A stretch of DNA of 64,000 nt from Mycoplasma sp. Bg1 (GCA_001641205.1 LSMX01000001.1:124001-188000); one strand, 5' to 3'. Positions 31,675-42,187 are shown, numbered from the stretch's first letter. Numbers and translations are program-made. Notes: a model not told the origin generated them from the sequence alone.

Positions 31675-34518
31675 ATGACTAGAAAAATAGAGCAAGATAC
31701 TAACCCTAATGGAAAATATGGCTTTATTTCCATGGTTGCAATGATTATTGGAATTGTTGTTGCATCTGGAATTTTTGTTAAAAATTCAGAAATTATTATA
31801 GGAACAAGTTCTGCAATTCTTACTACTATCGCATGAATTGTTGGAGGTTTAATTGTTCTTTGTATGATGATGGGATTTTTAGAAATCACTTCTTCTTCGC
31901 GGTTGAAAAAGGAACAAGGAACAATTTTAAATTGAAGTAGAAATTTTTTAGGAAAAAATGCTGCTATGGTAATTGGATATTATATAACATTTTTATATAT
32001 TCCTTTACTTACAATTGGTCTTTCCTTTTTTGCAGCTAATTTTTTACTTCAAGGAATTGGACTTGAGAATATTAGTTTATTGTGAGGTTTTATTTTTATT
32101 ACTGTAGTTGGAATTCTTTTTATGTTTTTTGCCCAAATAGTAAATGGGTTAACAAGTAAACCAGGAAAAATTTTTCAAACTACAGGAACCTTTATTAAAT
32201 TAATTCCTCTTTTTGCCCTTATTTTAATTGCTTTTATTGCAATTACTGCTTCCCTAAGCGGAATTGAAACTAATGCTGTTTTTGATCCAACAGATGATAT
32301 TAATAATATTGATGGTAAGGGAATTAATGATGAAAATGGTGCCGGTCATTATATTGCTTTAATTTTTGCTGTTTTACCTGGAATTCTTTTTTCTTTTGAT
32401 GGTTTTTTATATGCTGATTCTTTATCTCTTGAAGCAAAAAAAGAAACAACTTATAAAAAGGCTTTAATTTTTTCAATTATTTTTATTGTTATTATTTATA
32501 TTTTGTTTTCTCTTTCAACAATGACACTTGCAGGACTTGATGCTGAAGGAGAATATGCTTTTGATACTAAATCAATTTTCGAAACTGTTTTCCCAATTCA
32601 TGGGAAAACAATTGGAACGGTTGTTGTAATTTTAATCATGATCTCTGTCCTTGTTGCAGTTAATGGACTTGCGACTGTTTCTTCAAGAAATCTTGCTGAT
32701 GCTTCTCATCAAAATTTAATAAAAGATGAAAATGGAGTTTTACTTAGAAGAAATCATTCAGAAGCCCCTTATAATGCTGCTTTTAAAATTTTTATTTTTA
32801 TGATTATGTTTGCTTTTATTTTAAGAGCAGGTGATGCCATTATGATTAATTGAAGCGCAAATGGGGAAAAACTAAAATATGCGGATCTAGAAAGTGGAAA
32901 GGATTTGCAATTAACAGGAATTGCCACTTCATTATCAGCAGTATTTATGTTTTTTATGTATGGACTTATTCTTATGGGAGGGGTAGTTAATCGTTTTACT
33001 AAAAAAGTAACTGTACAAAAAAGTTTTGGATTCATCTTTTTTGCAATTGTAGCAATGATTTTTATGATTGCTTCAGCTGGTTATTTCTTATGAGATATTT
33101 TTCTTCAAGATATTGTTTGAATTGCAAATGGTTCACTTGCAGAAGGTGGTAGTCATTACGGAATTATTAGTATAAAAAATGCTTGTAAAGAATTAATTGC
33201 TATGGTCTTTTTCTTGACAATATTAATTGGTATGTGAATTGGGGTTTTTGCTTATAATTATAATCATATTAAAGAGGCTAACTTCAGTAATTATCCAAAT
33301 AAAATTAATGCAAGAAAAACATATGATGCTCTTATTTCCTATAAAGATTATGAAAAAGCAGTTTATTCTAAATCTAATTTTTCAACTCTTATTGATCATC
33401 CAGAAAAATTAGATTATGAATGATTTTTAGAACAACAGATTATTCTTGATAAAAAAATTATTCATGAAAAAGAAAAACTTCATATTCGCTCATTTTTACC
33501 TTTGAAATTTCAAGAAAAACTTGCTCGAGAAAAAAATGCTAATAATAAAAAAATAAAACAACAACAAGTTAATCAAAATGATAAATTTAAAACTAAAAAC
33601 TTAACAGATTTAAAAAAAGAAAAAGTAGATGGTAAAATTAAAGAAAATAATTGAAATCAATTATTAAAATTGAAAATAAAAGATTTTCAAGAAAAAACTA
33701 CCATTCAAACAAAAAAATCTTTAATTAAAATACAAAATAAAACAGAAGAACTTAAAAAGGTTGTAAATGCCGATATTATTTATATAAAAACCACTTTAAT
33801 TAAAATCAAAAGAGTTGTAAATGCTAAATTTGTTTATATAAAAACTATTTTATCTAAAGATAAAAAAGATCAACAAAATGAAGAATTAAAATCAAAAAAA
33901 GGGGGAACGGTTTTAAATAAACCTAATAATTTGAAAAAAGAAGAATTATCAACTAATAAAAAAAATGAAATTAAAAATTTAAAAACTTCTCAAGATAATA
34001 AAGATTTACAATTAGAAAAAAAAGATCAACAATCAGCTAAAGAATCTCCTGTGATTAAAATACAAAAAAATGAGGTTGAAGAAAAAGAAACTTATAAAGC
34101 AAATAAACAAATTCTTAAAGAGGCCAATTTTGCTAAAAAAGAAGCACTACAAGCTAAAAAAGAAAAACAAAAAGCAGAATTAAATTTAGGAAAAATTAAA
34201 ATAAAAAAAGGTTTTAATGAATTAAAAAATAATTTACTTGCTGAGGGAATTGATTTTAATTTAAAAAGTTCTAAAAGTGAACTACAACAAATTGCCAAGG
34301 AATATATTTCGATTTCTGAAGAACAACTTGATTTAAGATTTAGTAAATTTACAATTAAAATAAATAATTTAAAAAGTAAAGCACAAAAATATAATCTCTT
34401 AAAAGAGTTTAAAAAAGCAGATATTCAAAATTTAAAAGAACAACTTGATTATTATAAAATTACTTATAAGGAAGATGCAACAAAAGGAGAATTATTTAGT
34501 TTATTAAAAAATCATTAG
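31675..34518 (+). CDS. APC-family amino acid permease with long Lys-rich tail
   Basis: One uninterrupted frame of 947 residues when TGA is Trp. Residues about 15-530 form a 12-14 helix transporter of the amino acid-polyamine-organocation superfamily. The 'IIGIVVASGIFVKNSEII' motif near residues 23-40 matches the unwound helix 1 (G-SGIF), and 'LPGILFSFDGFLYADSLSLE' corresponds to helix 6. The remaining 415 residues are a charged cytoplasmic tail. It contains an 18-residue tandem repeat ('VVNADIIYIKTTLIKIKR', then 'VVNAKFVYIKTILSKDKK', from residue 696), a long Lys/Glu coiled-coil-prone part, and two HeH/SAP-like units. These units are 'FNELKNNLLAEGIDFNLKSS' (about 847) and 'LKEQLDYYKITYKEDATKGE' at the very end. 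Substrate unknown. Confidence 0.85.
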
Positions 34519-34529
34519 TAAATTTTAAA

Positions 34530-34561
34530 TAAAAAAAGACAATTTTAATTGCCTTTTTTTA
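34530..34561 (+). terminator. Rho-independent terminator after APC permease
   Basis: Stem AAAAAAAGACAATT/AATTGCCTTTTTTT with one mismatch and a two-base loop, ending in T residues. Confidence 0.75.
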
Positions 34562-34590
34562 TTTAAAACTAATTATTTATATACAACCAC

Positions 34591-34610
34591 TTGATTTATA
34601 TATAAATCAA
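34591..34610. repeat. Perfect 20-bp palindrome upstream of antiporter 1
   Basis: TTGATTTATA is followed directly by its complement TATAAATCAA. It lies 30-50 bases after the APC terminator and about 165 bases before the antiporter start, in the 256-base gap 34519-34774. It could be a regulator-binding site or a hairpin. Confidence 0.6.
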
Positions 34611-34622
34611 TGTTGAAAATGT

Positions 34623-34632
34623 GATAATTTAA
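34623..34632 (+). promoter_or_regulatory. Conserved promoter element GATAATTTAA, antiporter 1
   Basis: GATAATTTAA, followed within 20 bases by 'ATAA-TA-CAAAA', is repeated at 39106-39115 in front of antiporter 2. The surrounding bases diverge, so the element is likely retained by selection, with GATAAT as the -10 box. Confidence 0.4.
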
Positions 34633-34774
34633 TTGTATAAATAACAAAACAGAGTTGTTTTTCTCTTTTACATATATTAATTTATTTTGTAAAAAAATTG
34701 ATAATAGAGCTATATAAAAATAAATAAAAATTAAAGAATAATTATTTGTTTTATTTATTTAAAAGGAGGTTGAA

Positions 34775-36520
34775 ATGATTACTGCTTTTTTGGGCAACAA
34801 TAATCCCAAAACAGACTTATGAGGTCTTCTATTAATTGTAATTTTGATAATTGTTGGAGTATTAATTACATCATTTTGATTAAAAGGTCCAAAAGCTACA
34901 AAAAAAATTACTAAATATATTCCTTTATCATTGGCGTTGATTCTTGTGGGGATAATACTTTCTGGTGGAGGACTTTATGACACTCCTAAAATATTTAGCA
35001 CGGCTTTAAATATTCCACAAGACTTTACAAATAATATACAAGAATTGTATCCATCAACAGAAGGTTGAGTTTTTAATTGAAATCAAGCTTCTTATGGTAG
35101 CGACGCATTAAGGTGAGGAGCATTAATAGGTTCATCATTTTTAGTTTTTTATGCAGGGTTTACCATTGATATAAAGTTATTTAAAAAATACGGTCTAACT
35201 GCAGTTCTTGTCTCCTTCCTTCCTATTTTCTTTGAGGGAACTTTTTTTGCACTTTTAATAACTCCAGTTCTTTATTTTCAAGAACTTAATCAAGATGTAA
35301 TAAGTGGCTGAAATGATTTTAATTGAGCTATTGCATTTTTTATTGGTTATGCAATAGCTGCTGCTTCTCCAGGGATTATTATTCCCTTGTTAATTAAATT
35401 TCAAAAAATGGGCTATGGAAGATGAAATAAAATAAGTGATATTGCTATTATTTGTGGAAGTATAGATTCTATTACTTCCTTAGGATTAATTTTAGTATTC
35501 TTTTCTTTGGTTTTGGGTGTGCAAACACAATCTTTAAATGTTAGTTCAACTTTTATAGTTTTATTTGCAAGAATTCCGGTAATGTTTTTACTTTCAACAA
35601 TTGTTGCTTTTGCTGCTTACTTTCTTTTTATTTTTTGAGTAAAAGCACCATTAGATAAATTTGTTCCACATATAGTTGAAATAAAAGGAAAAAAAATTAA
35701 AATATGAAATATTTTAGCCTTGACTGGTTTAATATTTATTATTATTTTAATAAATGAAATGTGTCAGCTTTCTGATCAAAGTGCGCTTGCAAACATTTTT
35801 GATGAAAAAAATAAAAATATTATAAGTTGAATTTTCCCTTATTCATTTTTAGTTTTTTTAATTATGGGAGTTTTACTTTCAAATAAACTGCGAAAGGAAA
35901 TATTAAAAAAAGAACAAAAAGAAAAAGTCGGAACATTTATGCAATCAGTTCCAGCACTTTGATTATATATTTTTGCTCCTTTAGTTTTTGGAAGCATCGG
36001 AGGCTTAATAATTTTTACTTGGATTTTACAATGGGTTACATTAATATATATTGTAATAATTCTTTTTTCTGTTTTATTAGGAAGAACCATAGGTGGTAGA
36101 TTAGCTTTATATGATCACAAAAAATTTAAGTGGAATGATGTAGAAATATTTCCATTAATTAATTTTCCAAAAGGAACAACTCCTGCAGCTTCAATGGTAT
36201 TTTTTGCAATGCTAGTTATTTTTGCATCACAACCTTTATCAGCAGATCCAATTATAGAAAACATGGGATTATTTAATACTTTATTGCATCCATTATTTAA
36301 TATCTGTATTGCTGCAATTATTATTAGTGTTCCTACAAATGAATTTGTCTTTAATTTATATTTCAAAAAATTTATGATAATTACAGAAGAAGGTGAAGAA
36401 CCTGCCCCAATTCCTATTCCTATTTTTAGTAAAGTAAATGTTCATTATAAAAAAATAAATACATATTATAAAGAAAAATATACGCAATATAAAGAAAAAC
36501 ATTTTAAAACAAAAAAATAG
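34775..36520 (+). CDS. Cation:proton antiporter, NHA/SLC9B-like, copy 1
   Basis: A 581-residue multi-pass protein of the cation:proton antiporter superfamily, with about 12-13 hydrophobic segments. The region 'AAASPGIIIPLLIKFQKMGY' and the following helix match SLC9B/NHA antiporters, where a DD motif binds the ion. Here the motif reads 'CGSIDSITSLG' (residues about 228-238): D231 is kept but the second Asp is Ser232. Copy 2 keeps both. The C-terminus is a charged, Tyr/Lys-rich tail. The start has a strong AAAAGGAGG at 34761-34769. It may therefore be an altered or regulatory transporter. Direction and ion cannot be set from sequence. Confidence 0.82.
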
Positions 36521-36610
36521 TTCTTTATAAAAGACTGTAGTTTTATTAATTAAATATTAAAAAAGAGCAAAAATAATAATATTCTTTAAAAAGTATAAAG
36601 GAGGTACAAA

Positions 36611-37717
36611 ATGTGTACAGCAATTAAAATACATACAAAAAATAATGAAATCATTGTTGGAAGAACAAATGAATTTTCAGGTTCTTTTGGTTCTGATTTA
36701 CTTTTTTTACCCCGTGGGTTTAAGTATTTGCGGTTTTATGATCGGCCACAATACGGTTATGAAGAAATAAAATATGCAACAGTTGGAAATGCATCGACAA
36801 CAATGATTAAAATGGGTTTAGAATTTGAAAAATATAGTCTTATTGATGGAATGAATGAATTTGGTCTTTCAGTAGAAACACATTATTTTCCGGTTGTTTT
36901 TGGCTGAAAAGTAATAAAAGAAGCTGATATGCCAGAAAATAGTAATTATATTTCTGGCTATACCCTAACTACCCTTCTTCTTGGACAAAATAAAAGTGTT
37001 GCTGAAGTAAGAGAATGAATTAAAATAAATCATGATCGAATTATTATTATGGAAAGAAATTTACCTGCTCAAGGTTTTCATTTTCAAGTAACTGATCCAA
37101 CAGGAGAAACAATTGTTTTGGAACCAGAAAATGGTGTAATTAATGTAAAAGAAAATCCATCTGGAGTAATGACAAATGCTCCCCAATTAGAATGACATTT
37201 AGAAAATTTAGCAAACTATATTGGTTTAAGATCAACTGATATTGTTTCGAACCCTAAAATAATGGATAATAAAGGAGTTCCTTTTGTAAGAAGAAGTATG
37301 GGAAATGGAATTAAACAATTGCCAGGAGATTTTCAAGCAACTTCTAGGTATATAAGAGCGCATTATCTTTCGCAAAATGCAAATATTACAGATAATGTTG
37401 AAGATGGCGTAAATACCTGTTTTAGAATTTTACATACTACAGATATTGTTGCGGGAACTGTTTCAATTGCTGTTCCAGATTCATTTATGGAAGTAGAAGA
37501 ATGGGAAAAACTTGATGGTGATGGTTCTTTTATTACAGATATTACAGATAGCATTATTGTAAAAGATCTCGCTAATCGAATTTACTATTATAAAGATTGT
37601 AAAAATATTTCACCAAGATTTATTAGACTTGATGATTACAAAAATGAAACTTCTGAAAAAAGAATAAGTTTTCATGAGGATAATTCATTTAAATTTCAAG
37701 AAGTTAAATTTGATTAA
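36611..37717 (+). CDS. Choloylglycine hydrolase-like Ntn amidase, copy 1
   Basis: A 368-residue N-terminal-nucleophile hydrolase of the choloylglycine hydrolase / penicillin V acylase family, which cuts linear amide C-N bonds. After Met removal Cys2 is the nucleophile. Arg18 and Glu21 lie in 'GRTNEF' (Asp in classic bile salt hydrolases), Asn82 in 'DGMNEFGLSV', Asn189 in 'VMTNAPQLEWHLENL', and Arg246/Arg249 in 'ATSRYIRAHYL'. These match the catalytic set. There is no signal peptide, so it is cytoplasmic. The start is preceded by AAAGGAGGT. It lies between the two antiporters with a close copy behind it. Natural substrate unknown. Confidence 0.88.
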
Positions 37718-37816
37718 TTATTTATGAGTTAATTTAATATTATTTTCTCATTTTTATGGAGAAATATGTTTAAATTTTTGGATAATTAACTTTTAAAATT
37801 ATATGGGAGGTACATA

Positions 37817-38923
37817 ATGTGTACAGCACTTAAAATACATACAAAAAATAATGATATCATTGTTGGAAGAACAAATGAATTTTCAGGTTCTTTTGATTGT
37901 GATTTACTTTTTTTACCCCGTGGGTTTAAATATTTAAGATTTTTTGATCATCCTGAATTTGGATATGAAGAATTAAAATATGCAACAATTGGAAATGCTT
38001 CAACGACAATGTTTAAAATGCGCTTAGAACTTGATCGCTATAACTTTATTGACGGAATGAATGAATTTGGTCTTTCTGTAGAACTACATTACTTTCCAGT
38101 TGTTTTTGGTTGAAAAGTAATAAAAGAAATGGATATGCCAAAAGATAGCAATTATATTTCTGGTTATACTCTTCCAAATATTATTCTAGGGCAAAATAGA
38201 AATGTTGCTGAAGTAAGAGAGTGACTTAAAGAAAATCATGATCGAATCATTATTATGGAAAGAAGTTTACCTGTTCAAGGTTTCCATTTTCAAGTAACTG
38301 ATACAACAGGAGCATCAATTGTTTTAGAACCAGAAAATGGCGTAATTAATTTAAAAGAAAATCCTTCTGGAGTAATGACTAATGCTCCCCAATTAGAATG
38401 ACATTTAGAAAATTTAGCAAATTATATAGGCTTAAGATCAACTGATATTGTTTCAAACCCTAAAATAATGGATAATAAAGGTGTTCCTTTTGTAAGAAGA
38501 AGTATGGGGAATGGAATTAAACAATTACCAGGAGATGGACAAGCAACTTCTAGATATATAAGAGCTCATTATCTTTCACAAAATGCCAATATTACAAATA
38601 ATGTTGAAGATGGAGTGAATACCTGCTTTAGACTTTTACATACTTCTGATATTGTTGCGGGAACTGTTGCAATTGCAGTTCCAGATTCATTTATGGAAGT
38701 TGAAGAATGAGAAAAACTTGATGGGGAAGGTTCTTTTATTACAGATATTACAGATAGTATTATTGTAAAAGATCTTTCTAATCGAATTTATTATTATAAA
38801 GACTATAAAAATATTTCACCAAGATTTATTAAACTAAATGATTATGTAAATGAAACTTCTGAAAAAAGATTAAGATTTTATGATGATCATTCGCTTAAAT
38901 TTCAAGAAGTTAAATTTGCTTAA
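37817..38923 (+). CDS. Choloylglycine hydrolase-like Ntn amidase, copy 2
   Basis: A 368-residue protein of identical length and very similar sequence to copy 1, including Cys2, Arg18, Glu21, Asn82 and the 'MTNAPQLEWHLENL' and 'ATSRYIRAHYL' catalytic segments. Long stretches are near-identical also at DNA level (for example around 38420-38560 against 37215-37355), indicating a recent tandem duplication or gene conversion. GGGAGGT precedes the ATG. TGA at 38708 encodes Trp where copy 1 uses TGG. Confidence 0.88.
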
Positions 38924-39014
38924 TTATTTAAAATAAAAAATAAATATGTAAAATAATAAACTAAATGAAAATTACTTATATTTTAAAAAACATAGACTTT
39001 AAAAAGTTTAATGG

Positions 39015-39042
39015 GGAAAAGACAAATAAAATTGTCTTTTCC
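39015..39042 (+). terminator. Hairpin after hydrolase copy 2
   Basis: A perfect 11-bp stem GGAAAAGACAA/TTGTCTTTTCC with a 6-base loop. The T run lies within the stem's 3' arm rather than after it, so termination is likely but not certain. The gap 38924-39165 contains no gene. Confidence 0.55.
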
Positions 39043-39105
39043 TTATGAAAATAATTATTTATGCATAAATTTTGAATTTTAAGACAATAAAATTTTAAAA
39101 AATAT

Positions 39106-39115
39106 GATAATTTAA
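39106..39115 (+). promoter_or_regulatory. Conserved promoter element GATAATTTAA, antiporter 2
   Basis: The counterpart of 34623-34632, about 50 bases upstream of the antiporter 2 ATG. It lies after the hairpin that ends the hydrolase copy 2 transcript. Confidence 0.4.
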
Positions 39116-39165
39116 GTACATAACTAGCAAAAGAGAATTATTTATTTTATTAAGAGGAGGTTAAA

Positions 39166-40911
39166 ATGATTACAACTTTTTGAGGTGATGGAGATCCAAA
39201 AGATAATTGATTTGGTATTTTACTTATTGCAACCATAATTATTATTGGTATGTGTCTTACATTGCTTTGATACAAAGGACCTAAATATTCAAAAAAGGTT
39301 ACTAAATATATTCCCCTACCTTTAGTATTGATTATTGTGGGATTGCTTTTTTCAGGAGGGGGACTTTATGATGCGCCAGAAAATTTTACTACTGCTTTAG
39401 ATTTTAAAGTAAATTGGCTTACATTAATAGAAGATAAATGGCCAGATACTTATGCAGCCTGAAATTTAACAGGTTGAACTCAACAATCTAATACTAGTGA
39501 TATGGTCAGATGAGCTGCATTAATTGGTTCTTCTTTCTTGCTTTTTTATGCAGGATTTACACTTGATTTAAAATTATTTAAAAAATATGGCTTAACAGCT
39601 GTTCTTATTTCTACTCTTCCCATTTTAATTGAGGGAGCACTTTTTGCATTGTTAATAACTCCAGTTCTTTATTTACAACAAGCTAATAGTGCTACTAATT
39701 ATTCGTGAGCAGAATTTAATTGAGCAATTCCTTTCTTTATTGGTTATGGAATTGCTGCAGTTTCACCAGGAATTGTAGTACCATTATTGGTAAAATTTCA
39801 AAAAATGGGATATGGAAAATATAACAAAATTAATGAAATTGCTATTATTTGTGCAAGTTTAGATGATGTTACTTCACTTGGGCTGATATTGGTCTTTTTT
39901 TCATTAGTAATTGGAGTACAAACTGGTGGTCTATCAGAAAGTGTAGGTTCAACATTTACAATTTTACTTGGAAGAATTCCAGTAATGATTTTTCTTTCTA
40001 TAATTATTGCTTTTGCAACCTTCTTTGTTTTTATTTTTTGAGTAAAAGGACCATTAGATAAATTTGTTCCGCATGAAACAGAGATAATGGGCAAAAAAAT
40101 TAAAATATGAAATATTTTAGCTTTGATTGGTTTAGTAGTGCTTATTATTGCAATTAATGAAATGTGTCAACATGCTATGCAAGGTGCATTTGAAAATCTC
40201 TATGATGACGAAGCTAATAGTCATTTTATGAGTTGAATTTTTCCCAATTCTCTTATTGCCTTTTTAGTTTTTGGAATGCTTGTTGCTAATAAATTTCATA
40301 AAGATGTTAAGGATCCAAAACAAGAAGCAAATATTAAAACCTTTGCAGTATGGGTTCCAACACTTTGACTTTTCTTTTTTGCTCCTATTCTTTTTGCAAA
40401 TACTGGAGGTTTAATAATTTTCACATGAGTTTGAAAATGAATTACTTTATTATATATCGCTATAATTATTTTCTGTATTATAACTGGAAGATCTATTGGT
40501 GCTAGAATTGCATTATATGATCGTGAAAAATTTAAATGAAATGATGTGGAAGTAATTACTGCTTTAAGTTGGCCAAAAGGAACAACTACCGCAGCTGCAA
40601 TGACTTTCATAGTATTGATGGTTGTTTTTGCTGGCCAAGCAAATGCGGAAAATTGAGTATTAATTAATACTTTAGTACATCCTTTATTTGATATTGCTAT
40701 TGCAGGAATAATAGTTACTATTCCAACAAATGAACTTGTATTTAATGTTTTATACAAAAAATATATGCCTCTTACTGAAGAGGGAGAAAAACCTTCATCA
40801 GTTCCAATGCCTATTTTTGGACCATTAAATGTTCATTATAAAAAAATAAATGCTAAATATAAAGCAAAATATAGAGATTATAAAGAATGACATTCTAAAA
40901 ATGAAAAATAA
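39166..40911 (+). CDS. Cation:proton antiporter, NHA/SLC9B-like, copy 2
   Basis: A 581-residue paralog of copy 1 with the same length and topology. It keeps the canonical ion-binding pair in 'ICASLDDVTSLGLIL' (Asp233-Asp234), preceded by 'AAVSPGIVVPLLVKFQKMGY' typical of SLC9B/NHA and related bacterial antiporters. These exchange Na+, K+ or Li+ for H+. The conserved 'FYAGFTLDLKLFKKYGLTAV' is shared with copy 1. AGAGGAGGT precedes the ATG. The intact motif suggests this is the functional exchanger of the island. Confidence 0.87.
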
Positions 40912-40931
40912 GTATGTTTTCTATTAATATA

Positions 40932-40955
40932 GTAAATTGTAAATATACAAATTAC
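40932..40955. repeat. Imperfect inverted repeat upstream of hydrolase copy 3
   Basis: Arms GTAAATTGTA and TACAAATTAC, one mismatch, are separated by AATA. It lies 51 bases before the hydrolase 3 start in the 95-base gap after antiporter 2; possible operator or hairpin. Confidence 0.4.
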
Positions 40956-41006
40956 TTAATAAAGAAAATTTTAATAATTATTCATTAATTTTAAGAAAGG
41001 AAAATT

Positions 41007-42107
41007 ATGTGTACAAATATAAAAATTAAAACAGTAAATAATGAATGAATTACAGGACGAACAAATGAATTTGCTGGTTATTTTAAATCAGATCTTGTAT
41101 TTTTACCTCATGGGTATGATCATCCAAAATTTTATAATCGTCCAGATTTAGGAACAGAAAAATTGCCTTATGCAATGATTGGTGAAACTTCTAAAACTGC
41201 CCATACATTAGGAATTGATTTTGATAAAAATTCATTTATTGATGGAATGAATGAATTTGGACTTTCAGTTTCAAATCTTTACTTTTCAACTGGGGCTAAA
41301 TGAAAAGTAATTGAAGAAAGTGAACTACAACCAAATAATATTTCTGGTTATGTATTAACAAATTGGCTTCTTGGTTATTGTAAAACTACACAAGAAGTAA
41401 GAGAATGAATTATAAAAAATAATGATCGAATTATAATTTTAAAAACTGAAAGAGAAGTCCAAGGATTTCATTTCGCAATAGTTGATGCAACTGGTGATTC
41501 AATTGTAATTGAGCCAGAAAATGAACGTTTAAATATTAAAGAAAATGTTTCTGGAGTAATGACAAATTCACCAAGATTAGAATGACATCAAGAGAATTTG
41601 GCCAACTTTATAAATCTAACTCCAATAGATACTATTTCAAATCCTAAAATTATTGATAAAAATGGAAAACCAATAATTAAAAGAACAATGAGTAATGGAA
41701 TAAAAAATCTTCCAGGAGACTGGCAATCTACTTCAAGATATATTAGAGCACATTATCTCTCTTTAAATGCTTCAATTCCAAAAACAATCGAAGAAGGAAT
41801 TATTACTACTTTTAGAATTTTACATACTTCAGATATTGTTCCGGGAACACTTATTTCACCTGTTCCTGATGAAATGATGAAATTTGAATATCTAGTAAAA
41901 ACTGATCTTGAAGGATCATTTATCACTGATATTACTGATTGTATTTTAGTAAAAGATTTAACAAACAAAGTTTATTATTATAAAGATATTCATAATATTT
42001 CTCCAAGATTTGTTAAATTGGATACTTATTTAAATGAAACAGAACCAAAAAGAATTGATTTTGATGATGATAAATCTTTAAAATTTCAAGAAATAGAATT
42101 AATTTAA
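41007..42107 (+). CDS. Choloylglycine hydrolase-like Ntn amidase, copy 3 (divergent)
   Basis: A 366-residue member of the same family as the two upstream hydrolases but clearly more divergent. It keeps Cys2, the 'GRTNEF' Arg18 and Glu21, the Asn of 'DGMNEFGLSV', the Asn of 'VMTNSPRLEWHQENL' and 'STSRYIRAHYL'. The parts between these motifs differ most, including the pocket region after 'GLSV' ('SNLYFSTGAKW' against 'ETHYFPVVFGW'), so the substrate may differ. AAGAAAGGA precedes the ATG, weaker than in copies 1 and 2. It ends the island; a terminator follows. Confidence 0.87.
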
Positions 42108-42135
42108 ATTGAATCTTGATTAAAATAAATATGGT

Positions 42136-42164
42136 AAAAAGGCAAACTCTGTTTGTCTTTTTAT
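42136..42164 (+). terminator. Rho-independent terminator after hydrolase copy 3
   Basis: Stem AAAAAGGCAAAC/GTTTGTCTTTTT (one G-T pair) with loop TCT and a T-rich end. It lies inside the longer open frame that starts at 42116, which argues against that start for hprK. Confidence 0.75.
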
Positions 42165-42172
42165 TTAGGAGT

Positions 42173-42178
42173 TATAAT
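42173..42178 (+). promoter_or_regulatory. -10 box (TATAAT) for hprK, probably leaderless
   Basis: An exact TATAAT nine bases before the ATG at 42188. It follows the preceding terminator by only nine bases, leaving room for little or no leader. Confidence 0.5.
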
Positions 42179-42187
42179 TATTATGTT

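Noticed and set aside
33661..34518. Separate lysine-rich gene starting at 33670
   Set aside because: With TGA read as Trp the frame is continuous with the APC permease from 31675, and no ribosome-binding site or promoter is seen at 33670.
37738..37765. Terminator between hydrolases 1 and 2
   Set aside because: Only a 6-bp stem (TTTCTC/GAGAAA) with a long loop is possible, too weak to call; the two genes may be co-transcribed.
42116..42187. Longer N-terminus for HprK starting at 42116
   Set aside because: It would place the terminator hairpin at 42136-42164 and the TATAAT inside the coding region; the protein from 42188 already has the family length.
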